In this document: positions 15,189 through 24,204 of the stretch, in pieces
How positions within the stretch are numbered: position 1 is the first letter of the stretch
Layout: each line of letters opens with the position of its first letter
Assembly (NCBI RefSeq): GCF_008369325.1
Contig: NZ_VOBI01000012.1
Span: forward strand, 62,001 to 126,000
DNA: 64,000 nucleotides
Direction: 5' to 3'
Source of the DNA: Pseudomonas sp. ANT_H12B
GTDB taxonomy: Bacteria; Pseudomonadota; Gammaproteobacteria; Pseudomonadales; Pseudomonadaceae
Notes under the pieces: generated by a model
Database searches by the model: none
The model's input: only the letters and a program-made list of their open reading frames with translations
Told to the model about the DNA's origin: nothing
Program-made: the position numbers and the translations under genes

Positions 15189-17246
15189 TCAAGCTTGCGG
15201 AATGGCCTGGAACGGTGCTTCTTTATCGGTGCGTTCTTTGGTGCCCCAGGCGGCGATGCCGACTTTGAGTGCAAAGAACAGGATGCTGAAGACCACGAAC
15301 AAGAACAGCGCCGTCAGTGTCGCGTTGGTGTAGGCGTTGTAGATCACGTGCTGCATCTGCTCGATGCTCTTGGCCGGTGCGAGTACTTGACCGTTGGCCA
15401 GCGCATCGCTGTATTTCTTGGCCAGGGCCAGGAAGCCGATCGCCGGGTTGGCATCGAACAGTTTGATGAAGCCTGCGGTCACGGTGCAGATCAACAACCA
15501 CACGGCGGGCAGCATCGTCACCCAAACGTAGCGTTGGCGTTTCATTTTGATCAGCACGACAGTCGCCAACATCAGCGCGATACCCGCCAGCATCTGGTTG
15601 GAGATACCGAACAGCGGCCACAAGGTGTTGATGCCACCGAGCGGGTCGATCACGCCTTGGTACAGCAGGTAACCCCACATCGCCACGCAACCGGCGGTTG
15701 CGATCAGGTTGGCGGTCCAGGAATCCGTGCGTTTCAGCGCGGGCACGAAGGAGCCGAGCAAGTCCTGCAGCATAAAACGTCCGGCACGGGTACCGGCGTC
15801 GACGGCGGTCAGGATGAACAGCGCTTCGAACAGGATCGCGAAGTGGTACCAGAACGCCATGGTGTTTTCACCCGGCAGGACGTGATGCAGGATTTGCGCG
15901 ATACCGACCGCCAAGGTCGGCGCACCGCCGGCACGGGCCAGGATGGTGGTTTCACCAATGTCTTTGGCCACCGCTTGCAGCGCTTCCGGGGTAATGGCGA
16001 AACCCCAGCTGCTGACCGTCTGTGCAACTGAAACAGCATCGGCGCCGACAATGGCCGCCGGGCTGTTCATCGCGAAGTACACGCCTGGCTCGATCACCGA
16101 AGCGGCCACCATGGCCATGATGGCGACGAAGGATTCCATCAGCATGCCGCCATAACCGATGTAGCGGGCATGGCCTTCGTTAGCCAACAGTTTCGGGGTG
16201 GTGCCGGAAGCGATCAGCGCATGGAAACCGGAAACCGCGCCACAGGCGATGGTGATGAACAGGAACGGAAACAACCCGCCCTTCCACACCGGTCCGGTGC
16301 CATCGATGAACTGGGTCAGCGCCGGCATTTTCAGGTCGGGCATGGTGATCAGGATGCCGATCGCCAGCGCGACGATGGTGCCGATTTTCAGGAAGGTCGA
16401 CAAATAGTCACGCGGTGCCAGAATCAGCCACACCGGCAGCACTGCGGCGACGAAGCCGTAGCCGATCAGCATCCAGGTAATCTGGATTCCGGTGAAGGTA
16501 AAGGCCTTGGCCCACACCGGGTCGGCGGCAATCTGCCCGCCCAGCCAGATCGAACCGAGCAGCAACAGCACGCCGACGATGGAGATTTCACCGATGCGAC
16601 CCGGGCGGATGTAACGCATGTAAATGCCCATGAACATCGCGATCGGGATGGTCGCCATCACCGTGAAAATACCCCAAGGGCTTTCCGCCAGGGCCTTGAC
16701 CACGATCAGCGCCAGCACCGCGAGGATGATGATCATGATCAGGAAGCAGCCAAACAGCGCGATGGTCCCGGGGATGCGCCCCATTTCCTCGCGGACCATG
16801 TCGCCCAGGGAGCGGCCGTTGCGGCGGGTGGACAGGAACAGGACCATGAAGTCCTGAACCGCACCGGCCAGCACCACGCCGGCAATCAGCCACAGCGTGC
16901 CGGGCAGGTAGCCCATCTGCGCCGCCAGCACCGGACCGACTAAAGGCCCCGCGCCAGCGATGGCCGCGAAGTGGTGACCGAAGAGCACATGTTTGTTGGT
17001 CGGTACGTAGTCCAGACCGTCGTTGTTGAGTACGGCGGGAGTGGCTCGATTAGGGTCGAGCTGCATCACCTTGGTGGCGATGAATAGGCTGTAGTAACGG
17101 TAGGCAACAAGGTAGATGGCGACTGCTGCGACTACGATCCAGAGGGCGTTGATTGCTTCGCCGCGGCGCAAGGCCACGACACTTAGCGCAAACGCTCCCA
17201 AGACAGCCACAGCAAACCAGGCGAAGTGTTTAGCCAGACGGGGCAT
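15189..17246 (-). CDS. cstA: CstA family carbon-starvation transporter
   Basis: 685 residues with some 16-18 membrane segments. The N-terminal CstA signature includes NNGLDY-like NNDGLDYVPTNKHVLFGHHF followed by AAIAGAGPLVGPVLAAQMGY. E. coli CstA and BtsT import pyruvate and perhaps peptides during starvation. The start 17246 has GGAG nearby. Downstream lies ybdD. Upstream and divergent are a Cache-domain kinase and NarL-type regulator, with a 9+9 palindrome in between, similar in logic to BtsSR controlling btsT. Assignment to pyruvate transport is by family. Confidence 0.93.
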   Translation of the reverse strand: MPRLAKHFAWFAVAVLGAFALSVVALRRGEAINALWIVVAAVAIYLVAYRYYSLFIATKVMQLDPNRATPAVLNNDGLDYVPTNKHVLFGHHFAAIAGAGPLVGPVLAAQMGYLPGTLWLIAGVVLAGAVQDFMVLFLSTRRNGRSLGDMVREEMGRIPGTIALFGCFLIMIIILAVLALIVVKALAESPWGIFTVMATIPIAMFMGIYMRYIRPGRIGEISIVGVLLLLGSIWLGGQIAADPVWAKAFTFTGIQITWMLIGYGFVAAVLPVWLILAPRDYLSTFLKIGTIVALAIGILITMPDLKMPALTQFIDGTGPVWKGGLFPFLFITIACGAVSGFHALIASGTTPKLLANEGHARYIGYGGMLMESFVAIMAMVAASVIEPGVYFAMNSPAAIVGADAVSVAQTVSSWGFAITPEALQAVAKDIGETTILARAGGAPTLAVGIAQILHHVLPGENTMAFWYHFAILFEALFILTAVDAGTRAGRFMLQDLLGSFVPALKRTDSWTANLIATAGCVAMWGYLLYQGVIDPLGGINTLWPLFGISNQMLAGIALMLATVVLIKMKRQRYVWVTMLPAVWLLICTVTAGFIKLFDANPAIGFLALAKKYSDALANGQVLAPAKSIEQMQHVIYNAYTNATLTALFLFVVFSILFFALKVGIAAWGTKERTDKEAPFQAIPQA

Positions 17247-17372
17247 AGAGTGTCTCCTGCCGACAGCCGATGGACTGCGGCGGTAATTTTTATAATTGTG
17301 TCCGCTATGCGGAGCTGGCCCAATATCCCCGCATGCCGTCTACAAATAAATCCGCGTTACTACGTACGTGCT

Positions 17373-17394
17373 GTCTACGTAGTTCTACGTAGAC
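17373..17394. promoter_or_regulatory. Palindromic operator candidate between cstA and the two-component genes
   Basis: Perfect inverted repeat GTCTACGTA, four bases, TACGTAGAC, with a further CTACGTACGTG half-site-like stretch just to the left at 17360-17369. NarL/FixJ-type regulators bind such 7-9 bp dyads. It lies about 127 bases upstream of cstA and 250 upstream of the kinase gene. Confidence 0.55.
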
Positions 17395-17405
17395 ACGCCG
17401 GATCT

Positions 17406-17536
17406 GTCAGTTGAAATGCAAAACCTGTGGGAGCGGGCTTGCTCGCGAAGGCGGTATGTCAGTCGCCATCGATGTTGAATGACAGATTGCATTCGCGGGC
17501 AAGCCCGCTCCCACAGGGGTATGCATTTCAACTGAC
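17406..17536. repeat. REPIN (paired REP) inside a longer inverted repeat
   Basis: Two REP cores in opposite orientation, CTGTGGGAGCGGGCTTGC at 17425-17442 and its reverse complement near 17500-17517, are flanked by a 15-bp perfect inverted repeat GTCAGTTGAAATGCA (17406-17420) and TGCATTTCAACTGAC (17522-17536). The whole 131 bp can fold as one long hairpin. Such elements are spread by REP-associated tyrosine transposases in trans. It separates the cstA promoter from the kinase promoter. Confidence 0.9.
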
Positions 17537-17643
17537 TGACATTGTATCCATCGGTCATTCCGTCCAGCAGCGCTACTGGACGCGCGTATCTTTGGCATAT
17601 GATGCCGGGCCTTCGCCTTCCCCCGGTCCGGACAGGAGCAGAG

Positions 17644-19011
17644 ATGCAGCTCAAACACAAAATCGTCGCGCTCGGGATTCTGCCGCTGGTGTTGGCCATC
17701 GCCGTCATCTGCGCGCTGGTGATTTCCATGAATCGCCAACTGGGTGATCAACAGGCGCAGCTGATCGAAGACAGCATTCTGGCCAGCAAGCGTGCAGAAC
17801 TTAAAAACTACGTTGAAATGGCGAAAAGCCTGATCGAGCCGCTGTACGACGACGGCCACGGTGACGCGCACGCCCAGCAACAAGTGCTGGAAGAACTGCG
17901 CAAGCTGAGCTTTGGCATCAATGGCTACTTCTTCGTCTACGACCACGAAGGCCGCAGCCTGATGCACGCGCGCCAGTCGGACCTGGTGGGCAAATACCTC
18001 TGGGACATGAAGGACCCGCACGGCTTGCCAGTGATCCAGGCGCTGCTCCAAAGTGCGCAATCGGGCGAAGGCTTTCAACGCTACGCCTGGAACAAACCCT
18101 CTTCCGGCCAGGTGACCGACAAGCTCGCCTACGTGGTGATGCTGGACCGTTGGGGCTGGATGCTCGGCACCGGCATTTACCTTGAGGACGTTGAGCGCGC
18201 CACCCAGCAGGCGCGTGACGAAGTGGCTCAAGGCATCCGCAAAACCATGCTGGCGATTGCCGTGGTGGCCCTGGTGGCGGTGCTGTTTGTCTTCGCCAGC
18301 GGCATGACACTGAATGTCAGCGAGCATCGTCTGGCGGACAAAAAACTTCAGCGTTTGACCCAGCGCATTGTCAGTTTGCAGGAGGAGGAGCGATCTCGGG
18401 TTTCCCGTGAGCTGCACGACGGTATCAGCCAGCTACTGGTCTCCATCAAGTTTCAGTTCGAACTGGCCAGCCATCTGCTCGAGAACGGGCAAGCACAAGA
18501 CAAAGGTTTGAGCACTCTAAGGGACGCCACGGAGCGCCTGGGGGAAGCGATTGGCGAAGTTCGCAGCCTCTCCCACGACTTGCGCTCCTCGCTGCTCGAC
18601 ACCTTGGGCTTGCCGGCGGCGATCGGTCAACTCGCCGCAGAATTCGAGCAACGCAGCGGGCTGGTGGTGACCTACGACGATAACGAATTCGACTGTGATT
18701 TGGTCGATGGGGCCGCCGTCTCGCTGTTTCGCATCGTGCAAGAAGGCCTGACCAATATCGAACGACACGCGCAGGCGAAGAATGTCTCGATTACCCTGCA
18801 CGGGTGTGAAGAGTCCGTACGATTGACGGTGGTAGACGACGGCATCGGTTTCAACGTCGCCCAGGTCGAACGTCGTCATGCGGGCATTGGCCTGCGCAAT
18901 ATCCGTGAACGAGTCGAGCATTTTGGTGGCCGCTTCGACCTGATCTCGATGCCGGGAAGAAGTGAGCTGGACGTTTGGCTGCCGATGAAAATGCCCGCTA
19001 CAAAACGCTGA
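17644..19011 (+). CDS. Cache-domain sensor histidine kinase (NarL-type, HisKA_3)
   Basis: 455 residues from ATG 17644 with GGAGCAGAG upstream. A membrane helix at about 8-28 is followed by a periplasmic single Cache domain (about 35-190, with NGYFFVYDHEGRSLMH and LDRWGWMLGTGIYLEDVE) and a second helix at about 200-222. The HisKA_3 motif EEERSRVSRELHDGIS has the phosphorylated histidine near residue 258, followed by HATPase_c with DDGIGFN and GIGLRNIRERV. sCache domains of this kind often sense small carboxylates such as pyruvate or acetate. It is paired with the response regulator 22 bases downstream and divergent from cstA, so it probably reports carbon supply. Confidence 0.93.
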   Translation: MQLKHKIVALGILPLVLAIAVICALVISMNRQLGDQQAQLIEDSILASKRAELKNYVEMAKSLIEPLYDDGHGDAHAQQQVLEELRKLSFGINGYFFVYDHEGRSLMHARQSDLVGKYLWDMKDPHGLPVIQALLQSAQSGEGFQRYAWNKPSSGQVTDKLAYVVMLDRWGWMLGTGIYLEDVERATQQARDEVAQGIRKTMLAIAVVALVAVLFVFASGMTLNVSEHRLADKKLQRLTQRIVSLQEEERSRVSRELHDGISQLLVSIKFQFELASHLLENGQAQDKGLSTLRDATERLGEAIGEVRSLSHDLRSSLLDTLGLPAAIGQLAAEFEQRSGLVVTYDDNEFDCDLVDGAAVSLFRIVQEGLTNIERHAQAKNVSITLHGCEESVRLTVVDDGIGFNVAQVERRHAGIGLRNIRERVEHFGGRFDLISMPGRSELDVWLPMKMPATKR

Positions 19012-19019
19012 GTCGCCCC

Positions 19020-19027
19020 AACAACAA
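19020..19027 (+). promoter_or_regulatory. AACAACAA motif at the response-regulator start
   Basis: AACAACAA lies 6 bases before the ATG at 19034 and next to the AAGAG ribosome site. It matches the AANAANAA catabolite-activity motif bound by Hfq with Crc in Pseudomonas. Confidence 0.45.
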
Positions 19028-19033
19028 GAGTGA

Positions 19034-19675
19034 ATGCCTGCGATGAACCTGCCCTACCCGATCCGCGTCGCCCTGGTCGACGATCACTCCCTGGTCCGCG
19101 ACGGGATCAAAGCGTTGCTCGCTGTTATGGCACCCCTGGAAGTAGTGGGCGAAGCCGAGAACGGCGCCGAGGCGATCGAGATGGTCGGGCGCTGCCAGCC
19201 GGACCTGTTGCTGGTCGACATCGGCCTGAAGGACATGAACGGGCTTGAGCTGACCCGGGTGCTACGCAGCCAGTACCCGACGCTCAAGGTGCTGGTGCTG
19301 AGCATGTACGATAACAATGAATACGTCAGTGAATCGGTTCGCGCGGGTGCCAGCGGTTATGTATTGAAGAACTCACCGTCGCGGGAAATCATTGCGGCGA
19401 TCGAAGCCATCGCCAGTGGCGGCACGTTCTACAGTGCCGAAATCGCCCAGAGGCTCATTGCCGATAAAAGCACCGACAACGAGCTGACACCGCGCGAGAG
19501 TCAGGTGTTGTCCAAGATGGCTCAAGGGCTGAACAACAAGGAGATGGCACGGGCACTGGACATCAGCGTTCGCACGGTAGAAACCCACCGCCTGAGCATC
19601 CGTCGCAAACTCAGCATCGACAAACCGGCGGCGCTGGTTAAATACGCGATCGATCACGGGATTATCTCCCGGTAG
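19034..19675 (+). CDS. NarL/FixJ family response regulator
   Basis: 213 residues. The receiver domain has the acidic pair VDDHS near residues 15-19, the phospho-acceptor Asp62 (LLLVDIGLKDMNG) and K in VLKNSPS. The LuxR-type HTH is at about 145-205 (LTPRESQVLSKMAQGLNNKE, RTVETHRLSIRRKL). It is cognate to the kinase upstream. ATG 19034 and ATG 19043 are both possible starts; the first sits next to AAGAG. The likely target is the palindrome at 17373 and cstA. A terminator follows. Confidence 0.93.
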   Translation: MPAMNLPYPIRVALVDDHSLVRDGIKALLAVMAPLEVVGEAENGAEAIEMVGRCQPDLLLVDIGLKDMNGLELTRVLRSQYPTLKVLVLSMYDNNEYVSESVRAGASGYVLKNSPSREIIAAIEAIASGGTFYSAEIAQRLIADKSTDNELTPRESQVLSKMAQGLNNKEMARALDISVRTVETHRLSIRRKLSIDKPAALVKYAIDHGIISR

Positions 19676-19688
19676 CAGGCATTAACAC

Positions 19689-20060
19689 TCAATGGAAAAA
19701 CCCGGCCTCATCAACCGGGTTTTTCGGGCCTTTCTGTGCGCCGGCGGCGCCGCCGCTGACCGGTGCATCGACGGTTTCAATCCCGCTGGTGAAAAGGCCT
19801 GCGGCGACTTCCTGTTCAGCGCGAGAGCCCACCGTCGACAGATCGACCAGAGTCCGCACCGCAGTGCCCTCGACAATGCCATTCGTGCCTAAGGCCACGG
19901 CTTTGAAAATCGCCGCAGCGCTGGGCATCCTCTTGCTCAATTGTGGCAGTGCAACGCTGGCCACCTGGTCCGCACCGGTGACCTTCATCAGTGCCTTCGG
20001 TGCCTACTGGTTACTGCTCAACAACGCCAGACGCAGCGGGTTCGTGCGCGCCAGTTGCAC
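19689..20060 (-). pseudogene. 3-hydroxyisobutyrate dehydrogenase family remnant
   Basis: On the minus strand the frame contains LVDLSTVGSRAEQEVAAGLF followed by GIETVDAPVSGGAAGAQKG, the substrate-binding signature of beta-hydroxyacid dehydrogenases. It then runs into the terminator hairpin. The N-terminal Rossmann motif (GxGxMG) and the whole C-terminal half with the catalytic lysine are missing, and an in-frame stop lies near 20009. About 100 of some 290 residues remain. It is a truncated gene with no function. Confidence 0.8.
19695..19725. terminator. Intrinsic terminator after the response regulator
   Basis: Stem GAAAAACCCGG / CCGGGTTTTTC with nine-base loop. A- and T-rich on both sides, so it also blocks minus-strand reading from the adjacent dehydrogenase remnant. 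Confidence 0.85.
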
Positions 20061-20209
20061 CTGAAACCTCGTCGACCAGCAGGCAATACATCGTAAAAAC
20101 CAGTGCACTGAAAATCAAAAAACAGTGCACTTTGCGCCAAGCCAGCCACCGGATCGAGCGCGTAGTTTTGTGTCGTGGGTTAGACGTTCGTCCTGACCTT
20201 CACCTGGAT

Positions 20210-20217
20210 AACAACAA
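20210..20217 (+). promoter_or_regulatory. AACAACAA motif in the hyuB leader
   Basis: AACAACAA, 15 bases before the ATG of the hydantoinase B gene, matches the Hfq/Crc consensus AANAANAA. Confidence 0.4.
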
Positions 20218-20232
20218 GATTTCTGGTGACCC

Positions 20233-21978
20233 ATGAGTACAGTAGATCCGATCACCCTGGCAGTCGTGAGAGGCGCGCTCGAAACCGCGCAGCGCGAAAT
20301 GACCATCACCCTTGAAAAAACCGGTCGTTCGAGCGTTTTCAACCTGGCTCACGACTATTCAAACGCACTCTTCGATCACCTTCCGGAAATGATCCTGCAA
20401 GGTCAGGACATCCCGATTCACCTCGGGTCACTGATTCCGGCAATGAAATGCGTTGCCGGTTTCTTCGGTGACGACATCCACGAAGGCGATGTGATTTACC
20501 ACAATGACCCCGCCTACATGGGCAGCCATATCCTCGACTGCTGCATGTACAAACCGGTGTTCTACAAAGGTGAACTGGTGTTCTGGGCCGTCTGCAAAGG
20601 TCACCTCACCGACATCGGCGGCCCTGTGCCTGCTGGCTACAACCCGGATGCCAAGGAAATCTACGCCGAAGGTCTGCGTATCCCGCCGGTGAAGCTCTGG
20701 TCACACGGCAAGCGTCGTGAGGATGTGATCAACCTGCTGCTGACCAACATGCGTGCCCGCGCCTATCAGGAAGGTGACCTCAATGCCCAATATGGCGCTT
20801 GCAACGTCGGCGAACGCCACTTGCTCGAGCTGCTTGATCGCTACGGCGTGGAGCAGGTACGCGCGTGCATCGCCGAGTTGAAAGACATGGCGGACCGGCA
20901 CATGCGTGCCCTGCTGCGAGATGTACCGGATGGTTTCTATAGCGGCACCGCCGTGCTTGAAGACTCGGGCCATGGGCTGGGTGAGCTGTCGATTACCGCG
21001 CAGGTGGAAATTCGCGGTGACGAGGCCCACATACTGATCGAAAGCCCGCCACAGGTGCCTTACTTCATCAACTCTTACGCCGGCAACTCGGTGTCCGGGG
21101 TTTACTTGGGGCTGATGATGTTTGCTCAGGTGCCGCCGCCGTACAACGAAGGGCTATACCGCTGCGTGTCCATCGACCTCGGCCCACCGGGCACCTTGTG
21201 CAACGCGCAAGAACCGGCACCGCACGTCAACTGCACCACCACGCCGATGGAAACCCTGGCCGACGCGGTGCGTCAGGCACTGGAGCAAGCGGCGCCCGAT
21301 CGCGTCACGGCCTCCTGGGGTCACGCCAGCGGGATCAACATCGCCGGCCACGACCCGCGCAATGCCAACAGCGAATACGTGACCATGGTGCTCGCGTCGA
21401 TCATCTCCGGTGCCGGCGCGAACAAAGCCATGGACGGGTGGCCGGCGTGCGGCCCGCTGTGTTGTTTCGGCGCGCTGATGTCCGGCGATATCGAGTTGCT
21501 GGAGTACTCCTATCCGATCCTCATTCACCGCTACAGCCTGATGACCGACAGCGGTGGCGCCGGTGAATTTCGCGGCGGTTCGGGGACCCGTATCGAAATC
21601 GAACCGCTGAACCACGCGATGACCGTGGTCGGGTTCGGTGAAGGTCGACAACTGACAACGTCAGGTGCCGCAGGCGCGAACAACATCATGCTCGAACCCA
21701 AGCTGGGCCGGCTGATACACCGCAAGGTCGACGGCGAAGAACAGTCCTTTATCTACAACGCGCAACTCACCGCGCAACCGGGCGAACGGGTGATCAACGT
21801 CAACCCTGGCGGGGGTGGCTATGGCAATCCCTTGCGACGCCCGATCGCCAGCGTGGTGAACGATGTGCGCAACGGCCTGGTGTCTCGCGAAGGCGCCCGC
21901 CTGGAATATGGCGTGGTGATCGAGAGTAACGGCCAGGTCGATGAAGCCGCGACCAGCGCCTGTCGTGCCGCGCATTAA
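20233..21978 (+). CDS. hyuB: Hydantoinase B/oxoprolinase family protein
   Basis: 581 residues of the HyuB family (PF02538), with the family motif HNDPAYMGSHILD near residues 90-105 and GGGGYGNPL near the C-terminus. HyuA and HyuB together form ATP-dependent hydantoinases, 5-oxoprolinases or related ketone carboxylases that open or carboxylate small heterocycles and ketones using ATP. The gene is followed after about 40 bases by hyuA. The sequence does not show which substrate is used; N-methylhydantoin, hydantoins and 5-oxoproline are the usual options. Confidence 0.92.
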   Translation: MSTVDPITLAVVRGALETAQREMTITLEKTGRSSVFNLAHDYSNALFDHLPEMILQGQDIPIHLGSLIPAMKCVAGFFGDDIHEGDVIYHNDPAYMGSHILDCCMYKPVFYKGELVFWAVCKGHLTDIGGPVPAGYNPDAKEIYAEGLRIPPVKLWSHGKRREDVINLLLTNMRARAYQEGDLNAQYGACNVGERHLLELLDRYGVEQVRACIAELKDMADRHMRALLRDVPDGFYSGTAVLEDSGHGLGELSITAQVEIRGDEAHILIESPPQVPYFINSYAGNSVSGVYLGLMMFAQVPPPYNEGLYRCVSIDLGPPGTLCNAQEPAPHVNCTTTPMETLADAVRQALEQAAPDRVTASWGHASGINIAGHDPRNANSEYVTMVLASIISGAGANKAMDGWPACGPLCCFGALMSGDIELLEYSYPILIHRYSLMTDSGGAGEFRGGSGTRIEIEPLNHAMTVVGFGEGRQLTTSGAAGANNIMLEPKLGRLIHRKVDGEEQSFIYNAQLTAQPGERVINVNPGGGGYGNPLRRPIASVVNDVRNGLVSREGARLEYGVVIESNGQVDEAATSACRAAH

Positions 21979-22017
21979 TTGAGCCCAGCCCCTTTGAGCA
22001 ACCTGGAATCCCTCATC

Positions 22018-24108
22018 ATGACCAAGCAACAATATCGTCTGGGCATCGACGCCGGCGGCACCTTTACCGATTTCATCCTGGCTGATCGCAGCGGTAACGT
22101 GCAGCTGTTCAAGGCCCCCTCGACGCCACAGGACGGCACTATCGCGATCCGCAACGGGCTGGCGCAAATCGCCGATGCCATCGGCCGCTCCCCTGCCGAG
22201 ATCATTGGTGACTGCGACCTGTGCATCAACGGCACCACCGTGGCCCTCAACGCACTGATCGAGAAAACCGGGGTCAAGGTTGGTCTGCTGTGTACCGACG
22301 GGCATGAAGACAGTCTGGAAATCCGCCTGGGCCACAAGGAAGACGGCCATCGCTATGACGCCAGTTACCCGCCCGCCTACATGTTGGTACCGCGTCACCT
22401 GCGTCGGCCAATCCGCGGGCGGATCATCAGCGACGGCAGCGAATACGCCCCGCTCGACGAAACCGCGATTCGCGAAGCCATCGAGTATTTCCGCGAGCAG
22501 GAGGTCAAGGCCGTTGCGATTTCGTTCGTCTGGTCGGTGCGCAACCCGAGCCACGAACAACGCGCCGCCGAAATGGTGCGGGCGGCATTGCCGGACGTGT
22601 TCGTCTGCACCGGCAATGAAGTGTTCCCGCAGATCCGCGAATACACCCGCACCTCGACCACTGTGGTCAACGCCTACCTGAGCCCGATCATGGGCCGTTA
22701 CATCGAACGTATCGACGCTTTGTTCGAAGAACTCGGCGCGCAACAGCCGACTCGTTATTTTCAATCCAACGGCGGGCTGGCGCCCGGCGTGGTGATGCGC
22801 GAACGTGCGGTCAATGCGATCAACTCCGGCCCGGCGTCCGCACCGCAAGCCGGATTGTGCGTCGCGCAGCCGTTTGGCATCGACAACGTGATCACCGTGG
22901 ACATGGGCGGTACCTCGTTCGACATCACCTTGAGCAAGTCCGGACGCACCAACTTCAGCAAGGACACTGACTTCCTGCGCTATCGCATCGGTGTGCCCAT
23001 GATTCAGGTGGAAACCCTTGGTGCCGGTGGCGGCTCGATTGCCTTTCTCGATGACTTCGGCATGCTCCAGGTCGGCCCGCGCAGCGCCGGCGCCAACCCG
23101 GGCCCGGTGTGCTATGGCAAGGGCGGCACGGAGCCGACCGTCACCGACGCTAACCTGGCCCTCGGCTATTTGGCCGACGGTGCACTGTTGGGCGGTAGCA
23201 TTCGGCTTGATCGCAAGGCGGCTATCGAGGCCATCAAAAACAAAATCGCCGAGCCCTTGGGGATCAGCGTTGAACGCGCAGCCATCGGCATCATCACCCT
23301 GGTCAACCTGAACATGGTCAGCGGCATTCGACGGGTGTCGGTCGAGCGTGGTTATGACCCACGGGACTTCGCCCTGATCGGTGCAGGAGGTGCAGCGGGT
23401 ATGCACGTGATGCGCCTGGCCGAGGAAATCGGCAGCACAGTGGTGCTCATTCCGAAAGTGGCTTCCGGGCTGTGCGCTTACGGGCAGATTCTCTCGGACA
23501 TCCGCTACGACCAACTGACCACACTGCCGATGCGCCTGGACGACGAACTCGTCAACCTGCCCTTGCTCAACCAGACGTTGCGTGACCTGCGCGAGCGCGG
23601 CATGAACAACCTGCGCGACGATGGCTTCAGCGCCGGTAACAACATTGAGTGCCTGTACAACCTGGAGATCCGCTACCTCGGCCAGATTCACGAATGCAGC
23701 GTCGAACTGACCTGCGATCAATTGGATCAGGCGGGTCTCATCGCCCTGCGTGAAGCCTTTCATACGCGACACAAGGCGCTGTTTTCCTACAGTGAGCCTG
23801 AGAGCCCGGCGGAACTGGTGAACCTCGAATGTTCGGTGATTGCACGCCTGCAACGCCCGCCGATGCCGGAACTGCCACAACCCTGCGAGGACGTTGCGCC
23901 TCAAGCAAGCGGAGCACGGCCGATGCTGTTCAGCGCGCAATCACCCTGGCAGGAAACGCCGGTGTACAACGGTGACCGGCTGCAATCGGGGCAAACGGTT
24001 CAAGGCCCTTGCGTGATCGAAGAGACAACTACCAACATCGTCGTACCACCGGGCTGGCAGGCAACGCTTGCGCCCTCGGCCACCTACCGGCTGACGCCTA
24101 ATGATTGA
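22018..24108 (+). CDS. hyuA: Hydantoinase A/oxoprolinase family protein
   Basis: 696 residues from ATG 22018 (MTKQQYRLGIDAGGTFTDFI); the few codons upstream to 21979 lack homology. The ASKHA-type nucleotide fold is visible: phosphate-1 loop GIDAGGTFTDF, phosphate-2 DMGGTSFDITL near residue 297, and GAGGAAGMHVMRLAEEIG near 455. The C-terminal part ends in the usual TTNIVVPPGW beta segment. It is the ATP-hydrolysing partner of HyuB. The next gene, an AraC regulator on the same strand, may control the pair. Confidence 0.93.
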   Translation: MTKQQYRLGIDAGGTFTDFILADRSGNVQLFKAPSTPQDGTIAIRNGLAQIADAIGRSPAEIIGDCDLCINGTTVALNALIEKTGVKVGLLCTDGHEDSLEIRLGHKEDGHRYDASYPPAYMLVPRHLRRPIRGRIISDGSEYAPLDETAIREAIEYFREQEVKAVAISFVWSVRNPSHEQRAAEMVRAALPDVFVCTGNEVFPQIREYTRTSTTVVNAYLSPIMGRYIERIDALFEELGAQQPTRYFQSNGGLAPGVVMRERAVNAINSGPASAPQAGLCVAQPFGIDNVITVDMGGTSFDITLSKSGRTNFSKDTDFLRYRIGVPMIQVETLGAGGGSIAFLDDFGMLQVGPRSAGANPGPVCYGKGGTEPTVTDANLALGYLADGALLGGSIRLDRKAAIEAIKNKIAEPLGISVERAAIGIITLVNLNMVSGIRRVSVERGYDPRDFALIGAGGAAGMHVMRLAEEIGSTVVLIPKVASGLCAYGQILSDIRYDQLTTLPMRLDDELVNLPLLNQTLRDLRERGMNNLRDDGFSAGNNIECLYNLEIRYLGQIHECSVELTCDQLDQAGLIALREAFHTRHKALFSYSEPESPAELVNLECSVIARLQRPPMPELPQPCEDVAPQASGARPMLFSAQSPWQETPVYNGDRLQSGQTVQGPCVIEETTTNIVVPPGWQATLAPSATYRLTPND

Positions 24109-24144
24109 CCGCCCATAAGCATTGGCAAATGATGGCAAACCAGC

Positions 24145-24172
24145 GGTGCCGACGGCTCTTTGCGTCGGCACC
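24145..24172 (+). terminator. Hairpin after hyuA
   Basis: Stem GGTGCCGAC / GTCGGCACC with a ten-base loop, between hyuA and the AraC gene. There is no T-tract, so it may only slow transcription or protect the hyu message. Confidence 0.45.
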
Positions 24173-24204
24173 GTCCTCATAATAAAAATGATACGAGGGC
24201 AGCC

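Noticed and set aside
17406-17536. Possible insertion-sequence remnant with terminal inverted repeats
   Set aside because: No transposase coding capacity and no target-site duplication seen; the core is a REPIN.
21661-23940. 759-residue open frame on the minus strand
   Set aside because: Lies fully opposite hyuB and hyuA, which have clear family motifs. The composition is that of an antisense GC-rich shadow.
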